Of a DNA stretch of 64,000 nucleotides, positions 27,463 to 34,396 are shown piece by piece. Origin of the DNA: UBA6623 sp965226435 (GTDB lineage Bacteria; Acidobacteriota; Terriglobia; Bryobacterales; UBA6623); NCBI GenBank assembly GCA_965226435.1, contig CBDDCY010000011.1, positions 682,001 through 746,000 of the forward strand. Reading direction: 5' to 3'. How positions within the stretch are numbered: the stretch's first letter is position 1; the number at the start of each line of letters is the position of its first letter. Below the pieces are notes generated by a model. It was not told the DNA's origin, searched no databases, and was given only the letters and a program-made list of their open reading frames with translations. The position numbers and the translations under genes were made by a program.

Positions 27463-27625
27463 AAACAGCCTTCGAGAACATTGTGTATGACGTCTATACC
27501 CGGCAAGATCGCGAATACCTTGAGCCGCGAAGCGGCGGCAGGAATATAGCCCAGGGTGGAGCCGAAGGCGAAACCCTGGGTAGAACCCCCATCGGGGAGA
27601 GCCCTGTAAGGGCGGCGGGAAGACC
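27463..27625 (+). repeat. R3 repeat, copy B
   Basis: Closely matches copy A (17197): GCCGCGAAGCGGCGGCAGGAATATAG, then CCCAGGGT...ACCCTGGGT, then GCCCTGTAAGGGC. It lies between the intron and actF. Confidence 0.85.
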
Positions 27626-27689
27626 ACCAAACACCCATTTTCATGGCGGCATTATGAATTCGCGGTTCCTGGAAACGGACTGTACCCCT

Positions 27690-27722
27690 TTTGCCCGTCA
27701 GGCGATGAGAAAGGCGGGCTAG
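27690..27722 (-). repeat. R4 repeat, partial copy
   Basis: On the minus strand CTAGCCCGCCTTTCTCATCG, then CCTGACGGGCAAA. It ends in CTAG at 27719-27722, 7 bases before the actF start, and contributes part of the AGGA ribosome-binding sequence. Confidence 0.75.
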
Positions 27723-27729
27723 GACTGCG

Positions 27730-28935
27730 ATGCACCACCCAACCCCAACCCTAAATTCCGAATCCTTGCGGCTCGACGACGCGCTGTGGAAGCGGGGTCG
27801 CGCGGTGATCCTCGTGATCGGCGCCTTGGCCTGGGCCGCCTCCCTCGCCGGCTACTCCGCCGATTCCGAGCGCTTTGCCTTTTCCTATCTCGTCGCGTTC
27901 GTCTTCTTTATTTCGATGGCGTTGGGGGCGATCTTCTTCGTCATGATGCAGCACATCACCGGCTCGACCTGGAGCGTGACGATGCGGCGCTTGATGGAAA
28001 ACATCATGTCGACCGTCACGCCGGCGGCGGTGCTGTTCATTCCGGTCGCTTTCGGGCTGCATGAACTCTATCACTGGACGCACGCCGAGGCGGTGGCGAA
28101 AGACGCCCTGCTACAAGGCAAGCAACCGTATTTGAACGAGCCGTTCTTCTATTTGCGGGCGGCACTCTACTTCGGCGTTTGGACCCTGTTCGCCCGCAAG
28201 TTGATCGGGCATTCCGAAGCCCAGGACACGACGAAAGACGTCCGGCACACCTGGTCGGCCAGGCGCTGGAGCGCGCCCGGGTTATTGGTCGTGTTTCTGA
28301 CGACTACTTTCGCGTCGTTCGACTGGTTGATGTCGCTCGACCCGCATTGGTATTCGACGATCTTCGGAATCTATTTCTACTCCGGCGCCGGGGTGGCGTT
28401 TATCGCGGCGATGATCTTGATCGCGCTGGGACTGCGGCGGGCCGGCGTCTTGGGGGAAGCGATCCACGTCGAGCACTATCACGATCTCGGGAAGTGGCTC
28501 TTCGCGCTAACGCTGTTTTGGACCTACATCGCTTTCTCGCAGTACATGTTGATCTGGTACGGCAACATTCCCGAGGAAACAATTTGGTTTCGGCATCGCA
28601 TGGAAGAGGGATGGCTGCCGCTGACGCAGCTTCTCGTCTTCGGGCATTTCCTGTTCCCCTTCTTACTGCTGATGCCGCGCGCGGCGAAACGAAACACGGC
28701 TTGGTTGGCGGGAATGGCGACCTGGATGTTGGCGATGCACTACGTCGATCTGTATTGGATCGTGCTGCCGACCCTCGACCCGCACGGCGCCCATTTTCAT
28801 TGGCTGGACGTGACCACCCTCGGCGCGGTGGGCAGCGTCTTCGCCTACGCCTTTTGGGCGCGGCTGCGGGGGCGCTCCCTGGCGCCGGTCGGCGATCCGC
28901 GCTTCGAGCGCTCGTTGGGGTTTGAGAATGTCTAG
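27730..28935 (+). CDS. actF: alternative complex III subunit F, NrfD-like membrane protein
   Basis: 401 residues, about ten TM helices, paralogous to actC. HITGSTWSVTMRRLMENIM and HYHDLGKWLFALTLFWTYIAFSQYMLIWYGNIPEET are typical ActF stretches; a C-terminal HFHWLDVTTLGAVGSVFAYAF closes the protein. It belongs to the same complex as ActABCDE, but is separated from actE by 2.3 kb of intron and repeats, so it may need its own promoter. The TAG stop at 28933-28935 lies in the terminal CTAG of an R4 repeat. Confidence 0.92.
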   Translation: MHHPTPTLNSESLRLDDALWKRGRAVILVIGALAWAASLAGYSADSERFAFSYLVAFVFFISMALGAIFFVMMQHITGSTWSVTMRRLMENIMSTVTPAAVLFIPVAFGLHELYHWTHAEAVAKDALLQGKQPYLNEPFFYLRAALYFGVWTLFARKLIGHSEAQDTTKDVRHTWSARRWSAPGLLVVFLTTTFASFDWLMSLDPHWYSTIFGIYFYSGAGVAFIAAMILIALGLRRAGVLGEAIHVEHYHDLGKWLFALTLFWTYIAFSQYMLIWYGNIPEETIWFRHRMEEGWLPLTQLLVFGHFLFPFLLLMPRAAKRNTAWLAGMATWMLAMHYVDLYWIVLPTLDPHGAHFHWLDVTTLGAVGSVFAYAFWARLRGRSLAPVGDPRFERSLGFENV

Positions 28936-29005
28936 CCCGCTTTTCTCATCGTGTGGCGGGCCTATCGTGTGCTTTGCCCGTCAGGCGGTGAGAAATGCCG
29001 GCTAA
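28932..29005 (+). repeat. R4 repeat, full copy
   Basis: 74 bases with imperfect terminal inverted repeats: CTAGCCCGCTTTTCTCATCG at the left pairs with the right end at 16 of 20 positions (right end GCCGGCTAA). The core contains GGCGGGCCTATCGTGTGCTTTGCCCG. The left CTAG carries the actF stop. Confidence 0.8.
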
Positions 29006-29093
29006 CCGCGTTACCGGCGTCAGCCCAAACACTGACCAATCGGACCCGCTCGTTCACCCCGCCGCGGACGATAAGAACCTTCGGAGGCCGATT

Positions 29094-29492
29094 GTGTCCG
29101 CTGCAACATCCACTACGCCCAACGCCGGCGCCGCCGAAGTCGGGTATGACCGCACCGAACCGAAAATGAGCGCGATTGCTCTTTGGGGCCTTGCCATCAT
29201 CGTCGTTCTGATTGGCGTGATCGCGGGGGTCCAAGCCGTCTTCGATCAAATCCACGAGCGGCAGGTTTATCGGCGCGTCCTCAACCCGGTTGCCGAGAGC
29301 TTGATCGATGTGCGCACGCGTGAGCAGATCCGGCTGCATTCCTACCAACACCTCGGCGCCGGAGGCCACTCGATTCGCCTGCCGATTGATCGAGCGATGG
29401 AACTGATCGCCGCGGAATGCGCCGCGGGCCGGTTTCCCTATTCGACTCGCCCATCGCCGGTGAAAACGGAGCCTGATGCGGCAAGGGAATAG
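29094..29492 (+). CDS. single-TM protein of the act-cox operon, unknown role
   Basis: 132 residues from a GTG at 29094, chosen because GGAGG precedes it by 7 bases; an in-frame ATG at 28995 starts inside the R4 repeat and adds sequence without family character. After about 22 residues there is one TM helix (SAIALWGLAIIVVLIGVIAGVQAVFD) and a periplasmic part ending with IRLPIDRAMELIAAE. I have no family name. Its position between actF and sco suggests an assembly or accessory role for the complex or oxidase. Confidence 0.7.
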   Translation: MSAATSTTPNAGAAEVGYDRTEPKMSAIALWGLAIIVVLIGVIAGVQAVFDQIHERQVYRRVLNPVAESLIDVRTREQIRLHSYQHLGAGGHSIRLPIDRAMELIAAECAAGRFPYSTRPSPVKTEPDAARE

Positions 29493-29522
29493 ACAAACCG
29501 CGAGAGCCTGGGGCTGTGAAAC

Positions 29523-29636
29523 CGGGCTCGAAGAGCCCCGAAGCGGCGGCGGGAATACAGCCTAGGGTGGAGCCGGAACGGCGGAACCCTAGGTGCACGG
29601 AAGACAAAGTTGAGCCCTGAATGGGCGGCAGGAAAT
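29523..29636 (+). repeat. R3 repeat, copy C, carrying the sco ribosome-binding site
   Basis: GAAGCGGCGGCGGGAATACAG, CCTAGGGT...ACCCTAGGT and GCCCTGAATGGGCGGCAGGAA. The final GGCAGGAA is followed by ATC and the sco ATG, so the repeat end serves as its Shine-Dalgarno sequence. Confidence 0.8.
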
Positions 29637-29637
29637 C

Positions 29638-30519
29638 ATGGTGCAAACGATATACCGAACCTGGGTCCCCGTCGTGCGACCGACGAAGGCCTGGGCTTCC
29701 TTACGCCTCGCCGCCGCCGCAATGCTGCTATGCGCGGCAGCCGTTCTCCCGGCCGCCTCCGAGCTTCCCGCCGAGCTTGAAAACGTCGGCATCGAGGAGC
29801 GCACCGGCGAGTCGGTCGACCTTGATCTGACCTTTGTCGATGAAAGCTCGCGGCCCGTGCGCCTCGGTGATTTCTTCACGGCCGGGCGGCCCGTGATCGT
29901 CAACCTGATCTATTACGCCTGCCCGATGTTATGCAACCTGACGCTGCGCGGCCAGACCAACAGCCTGCGTGAGATCCCCTGGACACCCGGCGACGAATTC
30001 GAGGTTGTCACGATCAGCATCGACCCGCGCGAGACCGCGTCCCTGGCGCGCGAGAAGAAGCAAGCCTATTTGGCCGCCTACGGTCGACCCGCGCCGGGCT
30101 GGCATTTCCTCACCGACTACGACGGCAACGTCGCGCGGTTGGCGGCCGAGTTGGGCTTCGGCTACAAATTCAACGAAGCCCGCCAAGAGTGGGCCCACGC
30201 GGCGGCGATTTTCATCCTCACTCCCGAGGGGAAGATTTCACGCTACCTCTACGGGATTAACTACAAGCCGCGCGACGTGCGGCTGGCGTTGACCGAGGCC
30301 GCTGACTCGAAGTTCGCCTTCAGCCCGGTCGATCGTCTGCTGCTGTTCTGTTTTCACTATGACCCCGATGCGCGCTCCTACGTGCCCTTTGCGATGAACT
30401 TCATGCGGGCCTCGGGCGCTCTGACGGTGTTGGTGTTTGGGGTGGTGATGATGCGCCTTTGGAGGCGCGAAAGGGCGTCGGCGGCCGATTCCGCGGAAAG
30501 CTCGGCGGGTGTGGCGTGA
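29638..30519 (+). CDS. SCO1/SenC copper chaperone for oxidase assembly
   Basis: 293 residues. A signal or anchor helix at about 22-42 is followed by a thioredoxin-like domain with CPMLC (C95, C99) and the third copper ligand H187 (WAHAA). The C-terminal tail has a second TM helix (GALTVLVFGVVMMRLW). It loads copper into the CuA centre of CoxB, encoded directly downstream; the stop overlaps the coxB GTG. Confidence 0.93.
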   Translation: MVQTIYRTWVPVVRPTKAWASLRLAAAAMLLCAAAVLPAASELPAELENVGIEERTGESVDLDLTFVDESSRPVRLGDFFTAGRPVIVNLIYYACPMLCNLTLRGQTNSLREIPWTPGDEFEVVTISIDPRETASLAREKKQAYLAAYGRPAPGWHFLTDYDGNVARLAAELGFGYKFNEARQEWAHAAAIFILTPEGKISRYLYGINYKPRDVRLALTEAADSKFAFSPVDRLLLFCFHYDPDARSYVPFAMNFMRASGALTVLVFGVVMMRLWRRERASAADSAESSAGVA

Positions 30520-31562
30520 ACTGGCTCCGCACCATCATGATGCCCCCCGAGGCATCCGAATACGCCCGGCGGGTGGACGACACCTACATGCTGATCTTTT
30601 GGATCAGCGTCTTCTTCTTCTTCCTGATCACCGGCCTGACGGCCTACTTCGCATTGCGCTATCGCCGCCGCCGCGGCAACGACGGGCCAACACCCGATAT
30701 CCGGCACAACTCGAAGCTGGAAACCGCCTGGACGGTGCTGCCGATGATTCCGCTGGGCATCATCTTTTGGGCCGGTTTTCACGGCTTCATGGACGCCCGG
30801 GTCAGCCCCGGCAACGCCCTTGAGATCAAGGTGTTCGCCAAGAAATGGCTGTGGGCCTTCGAGTATCCCGACGGCACCCGCGCCGTCAACGAGATTCACG
30901 TCCCCGCCGGACGGCCGATTCGGATGGTGATGATTTCCGAAGACGTCATTCACAGCTTCTTCCTGCCGACCTTCCGCGTCAAGCAGGACGTGCTGCCGAA
31001 CCGCTACACCGAACTCTGGTTCGAGACGGACGAAATCGGCGAACACATCCTTTTCTGCGCCGAGTATTGCGGCAAGGGACATTCCGACATGCTCGGGAAG
31101 GTCACCGTCGATACGCCGGCCGACTTTGATGAATGGCTTGCCACCGGCGGCGACCTAGGGAAAGACCTGCCGCCCCATAAGTTCGGCAAGATCCTCTACC
31201 GCATTCGCGGCTGCAATACGTGCCATGCGCTCGACAGCACGGTCATCGAGGGTCCCGGCTTTGAAGGAACCTGGGGAACCGAGCGAAAGCTCAAAGACGG
31301 CACGACGGTGACGATGGACGAGAACTATATCCGCGAATCGTTGATGAAACCCCAAGCAAAGGTCGTCTCGGGATTCCCCGCCACCATGCCCACTTTTCAA
31401 GGGTTGCTGCGCGAGCGTGAGATCAATGCGTTGATCGCAATGATCAAAGGACCCGAAGGACCCGAGGCCGACGCGGCCGGCCAATCAACTGACGGCGACG
31501 TCGAAGAGGAAGGACGAGAGGAGCCGGAATCGACCCCCGAGGATCTCGCGACGAGTCCATAA
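30516..31562 (+). CDS. coxB: cytochrome c oxidase subunit II with fused cytochrome c (caa3 type)
   Basis: 348 residues from a GTG overlapping the sco stop (GTGA); an ATG upstream at 30459 overlaps sco by 60 bases. Two TM helices, then the cupredoxin domain with VIHSFF and the CuA ligands C181, C185 and H189 (CAEYCGKGH). A fused C-terminal cytochrome c carries CNTCH (C233-H237) and later ATMPTF for the axial methionine. It accepts electrons from complex III or a carrier. The tail is Glu/Asp rich. Confidence 0.95.
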   Translation: MNWLRTIMMPPEASEYARRVDDTYMLIFWISVFFFFLITGLTAYFALRYRRRRGNDGPTPDIRHNSKLETAWTVLPMIPLGIIFWAGFHGFMDARVSPGNALEIKVFAKKWLWAFEYPDGTRAVNEIHVPAGRPIRMVMISEDVIHSFFLPTFRVKQDVLPNRYTELWFETDEIGEHILFCAEYCGKGHSDMLGKVTVDTPADFDEWLATGGDLGKDLPPHKFGKILYRIRGCNTCHALDSTVIEGPGFEGTWGTERKLKDGTTVTMDENYIRESLMKPQAKVVSGFPATMPTFQGLLREREINALIAMIKGPEGPEADAAGQSTDGDVEEEGREEPESTPEDLATSP

Positions 31563-31564
31563 CC

Positions 31565-33259
31565 ATGTCACGCGCCATTCCAGATACCCTCGATGCCGTG
31601 ACTAGCGGCACCGAGTCGCGGTCGCCGGGCGAGATCCTCGGCGATGTTCACGGCCCCCCGGGAGGCTCGGAGCCAAACTACCTCAACGCCGAGCGCGGCT
31701 TGTGGTCTTGGCTGACGACCGTCGACCACAAGCGAATCGGGGTGCTCTACATCATCTCGATCCTGAGCATGTTCTTCTTGGGCGGGATGTTCGCCATCCT
31801 GCTGCGGCTCGAGTTGCTCACGCCCGGCCCGACGATCATGAGCGCCGATTCCTATAACAAGGCGTTCACTCTGCACGGCGCGATCATGACGTTCCTCGTG
31901 CTGGTGCCGTCGATCCCGGCGATGTTGGGGAACTTCGTTCTGCCCTTGATGCTGGGCGCGAAGGACGTCGCCTTCCCGCGCATGAACTTGGCGAGCTGGT
32001 ACTTCTACATTGGCGGGGCCGCCGTCATGTTGGCGTCGCTGATCTTTGGCGGCATCGACACGGGTTGGACGCTCTACGCGCCCTACAGCACACAAGCCTC
32101 GGGCGGCGTCGGGTTAGTGCTCACCGGGGCCTTCATTCTCGGGTTCTCGTCGATCTTCACCGGCCTGAACTTCATCGCCACGATCCACAAGCTGCGCGCC
32201 CCGGGGATGGACTGGTTCAAGATGCCGCTGTTTGTCTGGGGCATCTACGCGACCAGTCTGATTCAGGTGCTGGCGACGCCGGTGTTGGGAATCACGCTGC
32301 TGCTTTTGATGATGGAAAGGCTGCTCGGCATCGGCGTCTTCGACCCGGCGTTGGGCGGCGACCCGGTACTCTTCCAGCACTTCTTCTGGTTCTATTCGCA
32401 CCCGGTCGTCTACATCATGATTCTGCCGGCGATGGCGATCATAAGCGAAGTGATTCCGGTCTTCTCGCGCAAGACGATCTTTGGCTATAAGGCCATCGCT
32501 TTTTCGAGCATGGCGATCGCCGGCGTGGGCTTCATCGTTTGGGGACATCACATGTTCGTAAGCGGACAGTCGTCGCTGGCGTCGACCGTGTTTTCGTTCA
32601 TCACGTTCCTGGTCGCGATTCCGTCGGGGATCAAAGTCTTCAATTGGCTGGCGACGATGTATCGCGGTTCGATTTCATTTGAAGCGCCGATGCTCTATGC
32701 GATTTCGTTCTTGCTGTTGTTCGCCATCGGCGGGCTAACGGGGCTGTTCTTGGGCTCTTTGGCGGTCGACATTCACTTGCATGACACCTACTTCGTGGTG
32801 GCCCATTTTCACTATGTGATGATGGGCGGGTCGTTGATGGCCTTTCTCGCCGGACTGCATTATTGGTGGCCCAAGATGTTCGGTCGCATGTACTCGGAAA
32901 AGTGGGCGGCGATCGCTTGCGGTTTGATCTTTGTCGGATTCAACGCTACCTTCTTAACGCAGTTTCTGATGGGCAGCCGCGGCATGCCGCGGCGCTATTA
33001 CAACTACCTCGAGGAGTTCCAGCCCATGCATGTCTTCTCGACGGTCGGGTCGTGGTTCGTGCTGGCGGGGTTCTTGGTCATGCTGGGGTACTTGATCGCC
33101 TCGCTGCGCAAGAAGCAGGCCGATGCCGCCGACAACCCTTGGGGCGCGATGACTCTCGATTGGCAAACCTCGTCGCCGCCAATCGCGCACAACTTCCACG
33201 AGACGCCCGTGCTAACCCACGGACCGTATGACTTCTATCCCCCGGAGCAATCGAGATGA
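31565..33259 (+). CDS. coxA: cytochrome c oxidase subunit I, A2-type
   Basis: 564 residues, 12 or more TM helices. Haem a ligand in TLHGAIMTF, CuB ligands in helix VI (H279) and WGHHMF, and the haem a3/haem a pair in VVAHFHYVM. Helix VI reads YSHPVVY (277-283) instead of HPEVY, so the D-channel glutamate is replaced by the Tyr-Ser motif that marks the A2 subfamily, as known for Rhodothermus caa3. It starts 3 bases after coxB. Confidence 0.96.
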   Translation: MSRAIPDTLDAVTSGTESRSPGEILGDVHGPPGGSEPNYLNAERGLWSWLTTVDHKRIGVLYIISILSMFFLGGMFAILLRLELLTPGPTIMSADSYNKAFTLHGAIMTFLVLVPSIPAMLGNFVLPLMLGAKDVAFPRMNLASWYFYIGGAAVMLASLIFGGIDTGWTLYAPYSTQASGGVGLVLTGAFILGFSSIFTGLNFIATIHKLRAPGMDWFKMPLFVWGIYATSLIQVLATPVLGITLLLLMMERLLGIGVFDPALGGDPVLFQHFFWFYSHPVVYIMILPAMAIISEVIPVFSRKTIFGYKAIAFSSMAIAGVGFIVWGHHMFVSGQSSLASTVFSFITFLVAIPSGIKVFNWLATMYRGSISFEAPMLYAISFLLLFAIGGLTGLFLGSLAVDIHLHDTYFVVAHFHYVMMGGSLMAFLAGLHYWWPKMFGRMYSEKWAAIACGLIFVGFNATFLTQFLMGSRGMPRRYYNYLEEFQPMHVFSTVGSWFVLAGFLVMLGYLIASLRKKQADAADNPWGAMTLDWQTSSPPIAHNFHETPVLTHGPYDFYPPEQSR

Positions 33260-33927
33260 GCGATTCGGCCCTCAGCTTGCCCGGCGGCGAAGGTCGGCAC
33301 GACCCGCATTTGCAGCATCACTTCAGCGACGCCGAACAGCAGTTCGACGCTTCGAAGATCGGCATGTGGCTGTTCTTGGTCACGGAGTTGCTGCTCTTCG
33401 GCGGGCTCTTCGTCGCCTACGGCATCTTGCAATCGATGCACCCCGAGGCCTTCGTCGAGGCGTACCATCACCTCGACCGCACTCTCGGGGCGATCAACAC
33501 CGTTGTGCTGCTGCTGAGCAGCTTCACGATGGTGATGGCGGTTTGGGCGGCGCAAACGGATCGGCGCCGGGCGTTGATCGGGTACCTGGCGGCGACGCTG
33601 TGCTTTTCCGCGGTCTTTCTCGTCATCAAGTATTTCGAGTACGCCCACAAGTTCCACGATGGTCTTTTGCCCGGAACGTTCTATGCCTTTGAGGGCGGTG
33701 TCGCGGCCAATCAGCACATCTTCTTCAGCTTCTATTTCATGATGACCGGGCTGCACGGCATCCACATTGTGGGAGGGATGGCGACGATCGGCTGGATCCT
33801 TTGGCGAGCGGTACGCGGAGACTTTTCGAGTCGCTATTTCACGCCGGTCGATTTGGTCGGGCTCTACTGGCATCTCGTTGACTTGATCTGGATTTACTTG
33901 TTCCCGTTGCTGTATTTGGTGGGGTAG
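33256..33927 (+). CDS. coxC: cytochrome c oxidase subunit III
   Basis: 223 residues with five or so TM helices, the short bacterial form lacking the first two mitochondrial helices. KIGMWLFLVTELLLFGGLFVAY and TGLHGIHIVGGM...YWHLVDLIWIYLFPLLYL are diagnostic. It overlaps coxA by four bases (ATGA). Confidence 0.94.
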   Translation: MSDSALSLPGGEGRHDPHLQHHFSDAEQQFDASKIGMWLFLVTELLLFGGLFVAYGILQSMHPEAFVEAYHHLDRTLGAINTVVLLLSSFTMVMAVWAAQTDRRRALIGYLAATLCFSAVFLVIKYFEYAHKFHDGLLPGTFYAFEGGVAANQHIFFSFYFMMTGLHGIHIVGGMATIGWILWRAVRGDFSSRYFTPVDLVGLYWHLVDLIWIYLFPLLYLVG

Positions 33928-33948
33928 CGCCACGGGAAAGGGACCACC

Positions 33949-34332
33949 ATGGACTCCGATTCTCAACACGAACACGCCCACCACGGCGGGCCGAAGATCT
34001 ACTTGCTGGTCCTCGGTGTGTTGGTCGTGCTCACGGTGATCACTGTTCTCGCCGCCGGCGTGAATTTCGGATCAACATCCGCCAATGTGATCATCGCCAT
34101 GGCAATCGCATCGGTCAAAGCCTCGCTGGTGGCCCTCTTCTTCATGCACCTGCGCTGGGATAAGCCCCTGAACGCAACGATCTTCGTTGGCGGGCTTTGT
34201 TTCTTGGGTATCATGCTGACCTTCACCTTCATGGACAATACGACCCGTCTGGAGGTGCGTCCCGAGACACCGTCGATCGACCTGAGCGCGCCGGCCGAAG
34301 AGAAGCCGACGGAGCAAGCCGAAGAAGAGTGA
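33949..34332 (+). CDS. coxD: cytochrome c oxidase subunit IV, bacterial type
   Basis: 127 residues. His-rich N-terminus, three TM helices (LLVLGVLVVLTVITVLAA, VIIAMAIASVKASLVALFFMHLRWDK and FVGGLCFLGIMLTFTFMD), acidic tail. AMAIASVKASLVALFFMHLRW is the family signature. Last gene of the operon, 21 bases after coxC. Confidence 0.9.
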   Translation: MDSDSQHEHAHHGGPKIYLLVLGVLVVLTVITVLAAGVNFGSTSANVIIAMAIASVKASLVALFFMHLRWDKPLNATIFVGGLCFLGIMLTFTFMDNTTRLEVRPETPSIDLSAPAEEKPTEQAEEE

Positions 34333-34339
34333 CTCGGCG

Positions 34340-34359
34340 GGCAGGCCTGGAGACCTGCC
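34340..34359. repeat. R2 palindrome, copy 1
   Basis: GGCAGGCCTGGAGACCTGCC, followed by CCAC. It lies between the converging stops of coxD and comEC, where it could act as a bidirectional terminator hairpin. Confidence 0.8.
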
Positions 34360-34396
34360 CCACCGGCCGACGCCGAACACTTGACGCTTTTCGACC

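Noticed and set aside
27169..27549. Protein-like frames upstream of the maturase
   Set aside because: This is group II intron RNA (domains I-III) and flanking repeat; the frames change strand and have no recognisable product.
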